Positions 40,777-49,596 of a stretch of 64,000 bases of DNA are shown here, piece after piece. This DNA is from JADZEM01 sp046328125 (GTDB lineage Bacteria; Chloroflexota; UBA6077; JACCZL01). The notes under the pieces were generated by a model, which was not told the DNA's origin, ran no database searches, and saw only the letters and a program-made list of their open reading frames with translations. The stretch's first letter is position 1; each line of letters begins with the position of its first letter. The DNA lies in NCBI GenBank assembly GCA_046328125.1, contig JAXLXF010000004.1, positions 62,001 to 126,000 on the forward strand, written 5' to 3'. A program made the position numbers and the translations under genes.

Positions 40777-42726
40777 GTGAGCCAGGATTCAGCAGCCGTA
40801 GGTAGGTCGATGCATCGTTCGGTCGTCACCCGTCGTCAGTTGCTCCGCGTCGGACTGTCGCTCGCGGCGCTGCCGCTGTTCGCGGCCTGCGGTCAGGCCG
40901 CCGCACCAGCCCCGACCGCCGCGCCGGCCAAACCGGCTGAGGCCGCCAAGCCCACCGAGGCCGCCAAGCCCGCTGGGACCGCCAAGCCCGCTGAGGCTGC
41001 GAAGCCCGCCGAGGCCGCCAAGCCAGCGGAAGCCGCCAAGCCTGCCGAGGTCAAGCCGGCGGCCCAGACCGCGCCGTCCGCACCCGGCAAGCCCGGTGGC
41101 AGCGGCACCCTCAAGCTGCTGTTCTGGCAGGCCGTCACCATCCTGAATCCCCACCTCTCGCAGGGGACCAAGGACTACATGGCGGCGCGAGTCTCCACCG
41201 AGCCGCTGATCACCATCGACAACGACGGCAAGATCTCCCCGGTCCTGGCAGCGGACGTGCCGAGCAAGGAGAACGGCGGACTGTCCGCTGACGGCAAGTC
41301 GGTGACGTACAAGCTGAAGCCTGGCATCAAGTGGTCGGACGGCCAGCCGTTCTCATCGGCCGACGTCGCCTTCACCTTCCAGTTCATCCAGGACCCGGCC
41401 TCCACGGCGGTGACGGCCGGTACGTATGCCAACATCGACAAGGTCGAGGCGGTCGATCCGGGGACCGTCAAGATCACGTTCAAGGATCCGACGGGCGGCT
41501 GGTTCGTGCCGTTCTCCGGCTCAAACGGCCAGATCCTGCCGCAGCACCTGATGAAGGACTTCGTCGGGGCGAAGGCGCGCGAGGCGCCGATCAACACCAA
41601 GCTCGTCGGGACCGGCCCGTACATGGTGGACGAGTTCAAGCCCGGCGATCTGGTGGTGTACAAGGCGAACCCGAACTACCGCGACGCTGCTAAGCTCGGC
41701 TTCGAGCGGATCGAGATCAAGGGCGGCGGCGACGCCGTCTCGGCGGCGCGCTCGGTGTTCCAGACTGGCGAGATGGACTACGCCTGGAACCTCCAGGTGG
41801 AGGCGCCGGTCCTGGCCGACATCATGAACGGCGGCAAGGGTGACCTCGTCACGTCGCTGGGCGGCGGCGTCGAGCAGATCTACTTCCCGTTCGCCGACAC
41901 CACGAAAGAGATCGACGGCGAGCGCGGCAAGCCCGGCACCCAGCATCCGTTCCTGAAGGACATCAAGGTCCGGCAGGCGATGGCCCTGGCGATCGACCGG
42001 AAGACGATGGCGACCCAGCTGTACGGCCCGACCGGGGTCGAAACCAGCAACGTGTTGACCACGCCGGCGAACCTGGCCTCCAAGAACACCAAGATCGAGT
42101 TCAACATCGAGATGGCGAACAAGATCCTCGACGAGGCCGGCTACAAGCGGGGCGGCGACGGCATCCGCGTCACTCCTGACGGCATCCGGATGAAGGTCGT
42201 CTACCAGACCTCGATCAACTCGCTCCGCCAGAAGGAGCAGGCGATCGTCAAAGACGGCTGGCAGAAGATCGGCATCGAGACCGAGATCAAGTCGGTGGAC
42301 GCTGGCGTCTTCTTCTCCAGCGACCCTGGCAACCCGGACACGTACGCCCACTTCTCGGTAGACGTCAACATGTTCACCAACACGTTCGAGTCGCCGTTCC
42401 CGGTCAGCTACATGAAGCGGTTCTACACCGGCAGCGATCCGTCGAAGACCTGGGGCCAGAAGGCGAACAACTGGGCCGGCACCAACTTCATGAAGTGGAA
42501 GAACGACCAGTACGACAAGCTGTTCGACCAGGTGCTGGTCGAGCTCGACCCGGCCAAGGCCGCGACGATGTGGCAGCAGTTGAACGACCTCGTCATCAAC
42601 GACTACGCCGACATCCCGCTGATCGACCGCAAGAGCACCGACTGCAAGACCAAGAGTCTGTCCGGACCCAGCCTGCGGGCATTCGACAACGCGACCTGGA
42701 ACATCGCGGAGTGGAAGAAGGCGTAG
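40777..42726 (+). CDS. oligopeptide-type ABC transporter substrate-binding lipoprotein 2
   Basis: 649-aa family 5 solute-binding protein, closely related to its two neighbours. GTG 40777 follows CCGGAGG. The signal is VTRRQLLRVGLSLAALPLFAAC (Tat motif plus lipobox). The tether, residues about 45-105, is built of repeated KPAEAA hexapeptides, DNA-level repeats of 18 bp that are likely to vary in number between strains. The binding domain matches copy 1 almost block for block (AADVPSKENGGLSADGKSVTY, YKRGGDGIRVTPDGIRMKVV). It has its own promoter and terminator, so dosage of the three receptors can be set independently. Confidence 0.92.
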   Translation: MSQDSAAVGRSMHRSVVTRRQLLRVGLSLAALPLFAACGQAAAPAPTAAPAKPAEAAKPTEAAKPAGTAKPAEAAKPAEAAKPAEAAKPAEVKPAAQTAPSAPGKPGGSGTLKLLFWQAVTILNPHLSQGTKDYMAARVSTEPLITIDNDGKISPVLAADVPSKENGGLSADGKSVTYKLKPGIKWSDGQPFSSADVAFTFQFIQDPASTAVTAGTYANIDKVEAVDPGTVKITFKDPTGGWFVPFSGSNGQILPQHLMKDFVGAKAREAPINTKLVGTGPYMVDEFKPGDLVVYKANPNYRDAAKLGFERIEIKGGGDAVSAARSVFQTGEMDYAWNLQVEAPVLADIMNGGKGDLVTSLGGGVEQIYFPFADTTKEIDGERGKPGTQHPFLKDIKVRQAMALAIDRKTMATQLYGPTGVETSNVLTTPANLASKNTKIEFNIEMANKILDEAGYKRGGDGIRVTPDGIRMKVVYQTSINSLRQKEQAIVKDGWQKIGIETEIKSVDAGVFFSSDPGNPDTYAHFSVDVNMFTNTFESPFPVSYMKRFYTGSDPSKTWGQKANNWAGTNFMKWKNDQYDKLFDQVLVELDPAKAATMWQQLNDLVINDYADIPLIDRKSTDCKTKSLSGPSLRAFDNATWNIAEWKKA

Positions 42727-42776
42727 TCTCTGGCTGAAGCGTCAGTCTGGCGCTTCTGACCTGAACGTCCGGACCC

Positions 42777-42800
42777 GGGCAGGGGGATGTCCCCCTGCCC
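42777..42800 (+). terminator. terminator-like hairpin after substrate-binding protein 2
   Basis: GGGCAGGGGGA (42777-42787) pairs with TCCCCCTGCCC (42790-42800). The tail AAACCTTTG is only weakly U-rich. Confidence 0.65.
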
Positions 42801-42848
42801 AAACCTTTGCCCTCCGAGTTTGTGCGTCCGGCGGTATCGAGAAAACGC

Positions 42849-42877
42849 TTGCGTGGCAGTAGAACTGGTGATAGTCT
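42849..42877 (+). promoter_or_regulatory. promoter of substrate-binding protein gene 3
   Basis: TTGCGT (42849-42854) and TAGTCT (42872-42877), spacer 17 bp, 45 nt before GTG 42923; same -10 as copy 2. Confidence 0.6.
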
Positions 42878-42922
42878 AGCGTCACCCTAGCGTCTTTCAA
42901 CTCTTGCGCCGGAGGAGCCCCC

Positions 42923-44887
42923 GTGAGCCAGGACCGTCATGCAGTTGGGACTGACTTGCAGCGTTCGCGTGTAACCCGGCGCCAGTTGTTGCGCGTCGGT
43001 CTCTCGTTGGCGGCGCTCCCGCTGTTTGCGGCGTGCGGCCAGCCAGCCGCGCCGGCCGCCACCACCGCTCCCGCCAAGCCGGCGGAGTCGAAGCCTGCCG
43101 AGAGCAAGCCGGCCGCTCCCGCTGCCACGACGGCCCCTGCCGCCGCGAAGCCGACCGAGGCGCCGGCCGCCGCCGCGAAGCCCGCCGAAGCCGCGAAGCC
43201 CGCTGAGGCCGCCAAGCCCGCCGAAGCCGCCAAGCCCGCCGCAGCTGCCAAGCCGGGCGGCACCCTCAAGCTGCTGCTCTGGCAGGCCCCGACGATCCTG
43301 AACCCGCACCTCTCGACCGGCACCAAGGACTACATCGCGGCGCGGGTGACCCAAGAGCCGTTGATGACGGTGGACAATGACGGCAAGTTCACGCCGGTCC
43401 TGGCGGCAGAAGTCCCAAGTACCCAGAACGGCGGCGTCTCGCCTGATGGCAAGTCGGTGACGTACAAGCTGAAGACCGGCGTCAAATGGTCGGACGGCCA
43501 GCCGTTCTCCTCTGAGGACGTCGTCTTCACCTACGAGTACATCACCAACAAGGAGTCCGGCGCGATCACGCTCGGCTCGTACACCAGCATCGACAAGGTC
43601 GAGGCGCCGGACCCGAACACGGTCAAGGTCACGTTCAAGGAGCCGACCGGCGGCTGGTTCGTGCCGTTCGTCGGCTACACCGGGATGATCATCCCGAAGC
43701 ACGTCATGAAGGACTTCGTCGGCGCAAAGTCGCGCGAGGCGCCGATCAACACGAAGCCGGTCGGGACCGGGCCGTACATGGTCACCGACTTCAAGCCGGG
43801 CGACCTCACGCTGTACAAGGCAAACCCGAACTACCGCGACGCCGCCAGCCTCGGCTTCGAGGGCATCGAGATGAAGGGCGGCGGCGACCCGACCACCGCG
43901 GCGCGGGCCGTCTTCCAGACTGGCGAGTACGACTACTCCTGGAACCTCCAGGTCGAGGCGGCGGTCCTCCAGGACATCATGAACGGCGGCAAGGGCGACC
44001 TGCTGAATCCGGGTGGCTCCGGCGTCGAGCAGTTCTTCTACAACCTCTGCGATCCGAACAAGGAAGTGGACGGCGAGAAGAGCTCGCCGAAGACAAAGCA
44101 CCCGTTCCTGACCGACGTCAAGGTCCGCGAGGCGATGACGCTGGCGGTGGACCGTGCGACCATCGTCAAGCAGTTGTATGGCGGCGGCCTGACCGGCCAG
44201 CTGACGAACAACATCCTGACCGTGCCCGGCAACCTTGCCTCGAAGAACACGACCTCCGAATTCAACATCGACAAGGCGAACAAGCTCCTGGACGACGCCG
44301 GCTACAAGAAGGGCGGCGACGGGGTCCGCATGACGCCGGAAGGCGTGAGGATGAAGGTCGTGCTGGTCACCTCGATCAACTCGCTCCGACAGAAGGAGCA
44401 GGCGATCATCAAGGACGGCTGGGCCAAGATCGGCGTCGAGACGGAGCTCAAGTCCACCGATGCGGGCGTCTACTTCTCCAGCGACCCTGCCAACCCGGAC
44501 ACCTACCCGCATTTCCAGGCCGACGTGTTGATCCTCTCATCCAGCCCGGACTCTGGCTTCCCCGTCCAGTACATGCAGCGCTTCTACACCGGCAAAGACC
44601 AGGACCGGAACTGGGCCCAGAAGTCGAACGGCTGGGCCGGCCGCAACTTCATGAAGTGGAAGAGCGACGAGTACGACAAGCTGTACGATCAGGTGCTCGT
44701 CGAGCCGAACCTCGAAAAGGCCGCCACGATGTGGCAGCAGCTCAACGAGCTGGTCATCAAGAACTTCATCTCGGTGCCGCTGGTGGACCGGACGTTCTCG
44801 AGCGGCAAGGCGAAGAACCTGACCGGGCCGTCGCTGCGTACGTTCGACAGCGAGACCTGGAACATCGCCGAGTGGAAGAAGTCGTAG
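42923..44887 (+). CDS. oligopeptide-type ABC transporter substrate-binding lipoprotein 3
   Basis: 654-aa family 5 solute-binding protein and third paralogue. GTG 42923 follows CCGGAGGAG. The Tat lipoprotein signal VTRRQLLRVGLSLAALPLFAAC is identical to that of copy 2, while the tether differs (KPAESKPAE and AAKPAEAAKPAE runs). The binding domain is the most diverged in the central cleft region (TNKESGAITLGSYTS, EQFFYNLCDPNKEVDG), hinting at a different ligand. It is nearest to the permease genes, with a 15-bp stem-loop between. Confidence 0.92.
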   Translation: MSQDRHAVGTDLQRSRVTRRQLLRVGLSLAALPLFAACGQPAAPAATTAPAKPAESKPAESKPAAPAATTAPAAAKPTEAPAAAAKPAEAAKPAEAAKPAEAAKPAAAAKPGGTLKLLLWQAPTILNPHLSTGTKDYIAARVTQEPLMTVDNDGKFTPVLAAEVPSTQNGGVSPDGKSVTYKLKTGVKWSDGQPFSSEDVVFTYEYITNKESGAITLGSYTSIDKVEAPDPNTVKVTFKEPTGGWFVPFVGYTGMIIPKHVMKDFVGAKSREAPINTKPVGTGPYMVTDFKPGDLTLYKANPNYRDAASLGFEGIEMKGGGDPTTAARAVFQTGEYDYSWNLQVEAAVLQDIMNGGKGDLLNPGGSGVEQFFYNLCDPNKEVDGEKSSPKTKHPFLTDVKVREAMTLAVDRATIVKQLYGGGLTGQLTNNILTVPGNLASKNTTSEFNIDKANKLLDDAGYKKGGDGVRMTPEGVRMKVVLVTSINSLRQKEQAIIKDGWAKIGVETELKSTDAGVYFSSDPANPDTYPHFQADVLILSSSPDSGFPVQYMQRFYTGKDQDRNWAQKSNGWAGRNFMKWKSDEYDKLYDQVLVEPNLEKAATMWQQLNELVIKNFISVPLVDRTFSSGKAKNLTGPSLRTFDSETWNIAEWKKS

Positions 44888-44904
44888 TTGCGAGGAGCTC
44901 TGTC

Positions 44905-44940
44905 GCGTGCCGGGCGAGATGGACGTCTCGCCCGGCACGC
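44905..44940 (+). terminator. strong stem-loop between substrate-binding protein 3 and permease
   Basis: GCGTGCCGGGCGAGA (44905-44919) and its exact complement (44926-44940) form a 15-bp stem with loop TGGACG. There is no U-tract, so it may attenuate read-through or protect the upstream mRNA, keeping receptor levels above permease levels. Confidence 0.6.
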
Positions 44941-45110
44941 ACGTTGCGTAGCATGATGATCTCCGGGGCATACTGTGGCCGTGGGAGCGGAGACGGTCGA
45001 TGGCGGACCGTCCAGCCGGATCGTTCAGTGGAGCATCCGGGCCAGACGACGCGGGCGGGTGTCAGGACAGGGAGACGTCAGCCCGATTCTTTCCAGGGGG
45101 CGTGCCTGCC

Positions 45111-46055
45111 ATGACAGCCTACGCGATCCGCCGGGTGCTCATCGCAGTGCCAACGCTGCTCGTAATTAGCGTGGTGGTGTACACCATTCTGGCGCTTGCA
45201 CCGGGCGATCCGCTCTCGAACCTGGCTTCCAGCACCGACATCCCGGCCGAAGTCCGCGAGAACATCCGCAAGCAGTTTGGCCTGGATCAACCGGTCTACA
45301 TCCGGTACTTCAAGTGGCTGGTGGCGTACATGCAGGGTGACTGGGGCTACTCGTTCGGGAGCCGGATCCCTGCCTCGACGCTGATCGCGTTCCGAATCCC
45401 GACCACCCTCTGGGTGATCGGCTTGTCGTACCTCGTGGCGGTGCTGATCGCGATCCCACTCGGCGTGCTCACCGCGGCGAAACAGTACAGCATCTTCGAT
45501 CATGTGTTCACCGGTCTGAGCTTCGTCGGCTTCTCGCTGCCGACGTTCTTTACCGGGATCATGTTGATCCTGGTGTTCAGCGTCAAGTTCGGGTTGTTAC
45601 CGATGGTCTACAACCAGCAAGTCACCGATCCGATCGAGTGGATCAAACAGGCGATCATGCCGATCATGGTGCTGGCGTTGTTACAGGCGGCCACCCTCAG
45701 TCGCTATGTCCGGGCGTCGATGCTCGACAATCTGAATCAGGACTATGCGCGCACCGCTCGCGCGAAAGGGCTCGCCGAGCCGATGGTCGTGACCCGTCAC
45801 GTCTTGCGCAACGCGCTCGTTCCAGTCGTGACGTTGATCGCGCTCCAGTTGCCGACCGTGTTCACGGGCGCTGTCGTCACCGAGCAGATCTTCCGAGTGC
45901 CGGGGATCGGCTCGCTGTTGATCTCGTCGATTCAGAACAACGACACGCCGGTCGTGATGGCGATCATCATGGTGTTCGCGTTCCTGGTGGTCGTGTTCAC
46001 CCTTCTGGCAGACCTGCTGTACGGCGTCCTCGACCCGCGCGTACGATATCGATAG
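45111..46055 (+). CDS. dppB: peptide/nickel-type ABC transporter permease (DppB-like)
   Basis: 314-aa integral membrane subunit with six predicted helices, starting YAIRRVLIAVPTLLVISVVVY. The family's N-terminal lobe LAPGDPLSNL and FGLDQPVYIRYFKWL, and the EAA loop TARAKGLAEPMVVTRHVLRNALVPV that docks the ATPase, are intact. It ends with the usual LADLLYGVLDPRVRY. ATG 45111 is the start suggested by the conserved N-terminus. It pairs with the next gene to form the channel for ligands delivered by the binding proteins. A CATACT box at 44969-44974 may serve as its own -10. Confidence 0.93.
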   Translation: MTAYAIRRVLIAVPTLLVISVVVYTILALAPGDPLSNLASSTDIPAEVRENIRKQFGLDQPVYIRYFKWLVAYMQGDWGYSFGSRIPASTLIAFRIPTTLWVIGLSYLVAVLIAIPLGVLTAAKQYSIFDHVFTGLSFVGFSLPTFFTGIMLILVFSVKFGLLPMVYNQQVTDPIEWIKQAIMPIMVLALLQAATLSRYVRASMLDNLNQDYARTARAKGLAEPMVVTRHVLRNALVPVVTLIALQLPTVFTGAVVTEQIFRVPGIGSLLISSIQNNDTPVVMAIIMVFAFLVVVFTLLADLLYGVLDPRVRYR

Positions 46056-46078
46056 TCGAGAGTAGGACGGGAGTCGCG

Positions 46079-47050
46079 ATGACCACCACGACCCAGACGA
46101 CGTCTGCCGCCGCGAGCGCCGCTGTCGCGGTCGCCGGCCCCGTCAACCAACCACGCTACAACCGCTCGCTGGTCGGCGACACCTGGCGTCGGTTCCGCCG
46201 CCACAAGCTGGCGCTGGTCGGCGCTTTCGTCTACCTCAGCCTGGTGCTGCTGACGCTCGTCGGGCCGTTGATCTGGACCAAGCCGATCAACGACCTGGAC
46301 ATCGGCTACAACTCGATGTGCTCGACCTCGTTCTGCTGGGCATCGGCGTCCCACCCGCTCGGAGCTGACGACCTCGGTCGCGACACGCTCGCCCGGGTGC
46401 TCTGGGGCGGGCGCGTCTCGATCGCCGTCGGCCTGTGCGCGATGGCGGTCGCCATCTCGATCGGCGTGCTGGTCGGCGCGATGGCCGGCTTCTTCGGCGG
46501 CTGGGTGGACATCGCCCTCAGCCGCATCATCGAGGTGTTCCTCTCGGTGCCGCAGCTGCCGTTGCTGCTGCTGGTGATCTTCCTGTACCGCAATGCCCTG
46601 GTCGCCGCGTTCGGCCCAGAGATGGGCGTGTTCCTGATGATCGTGGCGGTGATCGGCGGCCTCAACTGGATGCCGACCGCCCGCCTGGTCCGGGCCGGTT
46701 TCGTGACCCAGCGCGAGCGTGAGTACGTCGAAGCGGCGAAGTGCCTGGGCGCTGGCCCCTGGCGAATCATCAAGCACATCCTGCCGAACGTGCTGAGCCC
46801 GATCATCGTGGCCGGCACCCTCTCGGTCGGCTCCTCGATGATCGCCGAGTCCACCCTTTCGTTCCTGGGACTTGGCTTCCCGCCGGACGTCCCGACCTGG
46901 GGGCGGCTGCTGTTCGACGCCCAGAACTTCATGACGATCTTGCCGCAGACGGCGATCATCCCCGGCACGATGATCTTCCTGGCCGTGCTCTCGATCAACT
47001 TCGTGGGCGACGGCCTGCGGGACGCGCTGGACCCGCGCCGCACGCTGTAG
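46079..47050 (+). CDS. dppC: peptide/nickel-type ABC transporter permease (DppC-like)
   Basis: 323-aa partner permease. A disordered Thr/Ala-rich head (about 1-25) precedes SLVGDTWRRFRRHKLALVG, typical of DppC. The extracellular loop HPLGADDLGRDTLARVLWGGRVS and the EAA loop EAAKCLGAGPWRIIKHILPNVLSPI are well conserved, as is the C-terminal FVGDGLRDALDPR. The gene starts 23 bp after dppB ends and must be co-transcribed with it. No ATPase gene (dppD/dppF) follows; the next gene is on the opposite strand, so the motor subunits must be encoded elsewhere. Confidence 0.93.
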   Translation: MTTTTQTTSAAASAAVAVAGPVNQPRYNRSLVGDTWRRFRRHKLALVGAFVYLSLVLLTLVGPLIWTKPINDLDIGYNSMCSTSFCWASASHPLGADDLGRDTLARVLWGGRVSIAVGLCAMAVAISIGVLVGAMAGFFGGWVDIALSRIIEVFLSVPQLPLLLLVIFLYRNALVAAFGPEMGVFLMIVAVIGGLNWMPTARLVRAGFVTQREREYVEAAKCLGAGPWRIIKHILPNVLSPIIVAGTLSVGSSMIAESTLSFLGLGFPPDVPTWGRLLFDAQNFMTILPQTAIIPGTMIFLAVLSINFVGDGLRDALDPRRTL

Positions 47051-47055
47051 AGAGC

Positions 47056-47100
47056 CCTCACCCCCCAGCCCCCTCTCCCGCGCACAGGGAGAGGGGGAGC
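47056..47100. terminator. GC hairpin between convergent genes (dispersed repeat copy)
   Basis: CCCCCTCTCCC (47069-47079) and GGGAGAGGGGG (47087-47097) around loop GCGCACA form an 11-bp stem between the converging dppC and sensor kinase genes. It is a copy of the CCCTCACCCCCCAGCC-type repeat seen at 9758-9837. Confidence 0.55.
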
Positions 47101-47108
47101 CAGCAGCG

Positions 47109-49526
47109 TCAGCTTCCGGCGGTGGTTTCTGGCTCGAAGTGGGCGTCGTCCAGCGGCAGCAGCCCGAGCGAGCGCCCCCGAGAGATCGCCTCGGCGCGGC
47201 TGGTTGCCCCGAGCTTGCCGTACACCCGGCTGAGCGTGTTTTTGGCCGTCTTCTCCGAGATCACCAGCCGCTCGGCGATCTCCTTGTTGCGGGCGCCGGT
47301 GGCGGCCAGCCGCAGCATCTCGACCTCGCGCTCGGTCAGCGGCTCCGGCAGCCGTTCGCGGGTAGCTAAGCTGCCGAAGCGGTCCAGCAGGCGCGAGGCC
47401 ATCGTCGGCTGGACGAGTGAGCCGCCGGCGTGGATCGTCTCGATGGCGTCCACCAGAGCGTCGGCGCTGGCGTCCTTGAGCAGGTAGCCTCTGGCTCCGG
47501 CCCGCAGCCCCTCGAACAGGTGCTCGTCCTGGGCGAACGTCGTCAGGATGAGCACGCGCGCCTCCGGCCACCGCTCGCGCAGCGCCTGAATCGCGCCGAC
47601 GCCGGTCAGGCGGGGCATCTGCAGGTCCATCAGGATCACGTCCGGACGGAGGGCCAGCGCCTGCTCGACGCCCTCGAGGCCGTCCGCTGCCTCGCCGACC
47701 AGGACCACCTCTTCGCGGCCTTCCAACAGGCGGCGCAGCCCTTCGCGGGCCAGCGGGTGGTCGTCCACGAGCAGGACGCGGATCGGATCGTCGTCGCCGT
47801 CGTCCTCGGGCAGCGGGGCGGGCATGACGACCGGGTCCAGTGGGAGGCGGGCGCGGACCCGCGTGCCCCAGCCCGGCGCGCTCTCGACTTCGAGGTCGCC
47901 GCCGACCAGCCGCATCCGCTCGCGCATGCCGCTCAGCCCGAAGCCGCCGTCCGGCCCCGGCAGCGCCTGGCGGTCGAACCCCTTGCCGTTGTCCGCTACG
48001 AGCAGGGTCACCAGCCCGGACGGCGCGACGTAGTGCAGCTCCACTCGGACCCGGCTCGGCTCGGCATGCTTCTCGACGTTGTGAAGCGCCTCCTGGGTGA
48101 CCCGCAGCAGGGCCGTCGCCTGGGCATCAGTCAGGGGGGCGCCCTCGGCGTCCGCATCTAGCTCGGTCTCGGCGCCGATCCGTCGCCCGAACCGCTCGAC
48201 CTCGACCTGGAGCGCTTCGGGCAAGGTGGCGCCGTCGAGCGGCTGCGCGGTCAGCCCCCAGACGGCCCGGCGGGCCTCGTCCAGCGAGCGGTGGGCCTGT
48301 TCGCGAGCATCGCCGACGATGCGGCGGGCCTCAGCGCCGGGCGGCAGCAGGCGCTCGGCGGTCTGGAGCTGGAGCGCGATGGCGGTCAGCCCCTGCGCGA
48401 GCGTATCGTGGACCTCGCGTGCCAGCCGGTTGCGCTCCTCGACGACGCCGACCTCGCGGGCCTGGGCGTACAGCTGGGCGTGCTCGATGGCGACGCCGGC
48501 CGACTGCGCGATGCCGATCGCCAGCGACATCGCCTCCTTGCCGATCCAGCGAGAGCCGTCGCGGACCGGCAGCGACGCGACGCCGAGCAGCCGCTCGCGC
48601 ACCACCAGCGGCACGATCAGGCTGCGTTCCGGCACCGGAATTCCAAGCGCTTGCCGTGCCTCGCGGAACGCCGGCGGCATGGCGATGACCGCCGGCTCGC
48701 GCATGCGGAGCAGGTTGTCGCCGATCTCGCCTTCGATGGGGACCGGCGGGTGCGGCAGTGGCTGGCCCGTCTGATAACCCGGCGGGAAGAAGTCGTCGCC
48801 CAGGACGACGCGCGGCACGAAGTGGGTGCCCTGGTCGTTGCGGAGCGCGATCAGGCAGCTTGGCAGCGCCAGCGCTTCCATCAGCGACCGCGCCACACCG
48901 GGCAGAATCTCGTCAAGGTCGAGCGAGTGGCTGATCGAGCGGCTGATCTCGACCAGGTTGGCGAGTCGCTTCCGGGCGATCTCCTCCTGCTTGTACTGGA
49001 ACATCAGCTCGATCATCGGGCCGAGCTGCTCGCCGATCAGGCTGGCCGCGGCGAGGTGATCCTGGCTGTACGACCAGGGCGGGGCGTGCGTGAAGTCGGC
49101 GACGCCGGTCAGGCGGTGCCCCAGCCGAAGCGGCACGACCAGCCGCAGCGGCTCGTGCGCCGGGTTGCCGCCGAGCAGCACGCGCTCGACGACCGGGTCG
49201 GAGACCGGCACGACCGGTCCGGGCGACTCGTCGTGGGCGTGGTCGTCCGTCGGGCGAAGCCAGACGATGCCCTGGCCCGGCTCGACCCGGCCGACGACCA
49301 CGTCGTCGTGCGGCACCAGCAGCGCGATACTCCGCGCGACTTCCAGCTTCGCCTGGGAGTCAGGCTCCCTGCCCTCTTCGTAGAGGGCGTTGCCGATGGC
49401 GCGCAGGAACGTGACCCAGAGCCTGGTGATCTCGACGGGCAGGCCGGCCGGCACCAGGACCGGCGGGTCACCAGATGTAGGTATTCTGTTCTGTCGCGGC
49501 TCGATCATGTGCCCGCTCTCAACCAC
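47109..49526 (-). CDS. GAF sensor histidine kinase fused to NarL-type response regulator
   Basis: An 805-aa single-chain two-component system. Two GAF-like sensor domains (about 35-170 and 190-350) precede a HisKA_3 dimerisation domain with the phosphorylatable His373 in REVHDTLAQGL, and a NarX-type ATPase (LHNVEKHAEP, ADNGKGFD, GFGLSGMRERM). After an acidic linker comes a receiver domain (LLVDDHPLAREGL, phospho-acceptor Asp634 in ILMDLQMP, Lys in YLLKDA) and a LuxR-type helix-turn-helix (PLTEREVEMLRLAATGARNK). There are no transmembrane helices, so the signal is cytoplasmic. NarX and NarL orthologues are normally separate proteins. GTG 49526 or ATG 49508 may be the start. Confidence 0.92.
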   Translation of the reverse strand: MVESGHMIEPRQNRIPTSGDPPVLVPAGLPVEITRLWVTFLRAIGNALYEEGREPDSQAKLEVARSIALLVPHDDVVVGRVEPGQGIVWLRPTDDHAHDESPGPVVPVSDPVVERVLLGGNPAHEPLRLVVPLRLGHRLTGVADFTHAPPWSYSQDHLAAASLIGEQLGPMIELMFQYKQEEIARKRLANLVEISRSISHSLDLDEILPGVARSLMEALALPSCLIALRNDQGTHFVPRVVLGDDFFPPGYQTGQPLPHPPVPIEGEIGDNLLRMREPAVIAMPPAFREARQALGIPVPERSLIVPLVVRERLLGVASLPVRDGSRWIGKEAMSLAIGIAQSAGVAIEHAQLYAQAREVGVVEERNRLAREVHDTLAQGLTAIALQLQTAERLLPPGAEARRIVGDAREQAHRSLDEARRAVWGLTAQPLDGATLPEALQVEVERFGRRIGAETELDADAEGAPLTDAQATALLRVTQEALHNVEKHAEPSRVRVELHYVAPSGLVTLLVADNGKGFDRQALPGPDGGFGLSGMRERMRLVGGDLEVESAPGWGTRVRARLPLDPVVMPAPLPEDDGDDDPIRVLLVDDHPLAREGLRRLLEGREEVVLVGEAADGLEGVEQALALRPDVILMDLQMPRLTGVGAIQALRERWPEARVLILTTFAQDEHLFEGLRAGARGYLLKDASADALVDAIETIHAGGSLVQPTMASRLLDRFGSLATRERLPEPLTEREVEMLRLAATGARNKEIAERLVISEKTAKNTLSRVYGKLGATSRAEAISRGRSLGLLPLDDAHFEPETTAGS

Positions 49527-49596
49527 TCACCGGCACTACTCACAGCCCGAACGTGCCAGACTCCCCTCTCCCATTGCGAGAGGATTGAGGTGAGGG

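Noticed and set aside
42937..43326. Ala/Gly-rich minus-strand frames opposite the binding-protein tethers
   Set aside because: They are the complement of the KPAEAA repeat and show no start context; low complexity explains the open frame.
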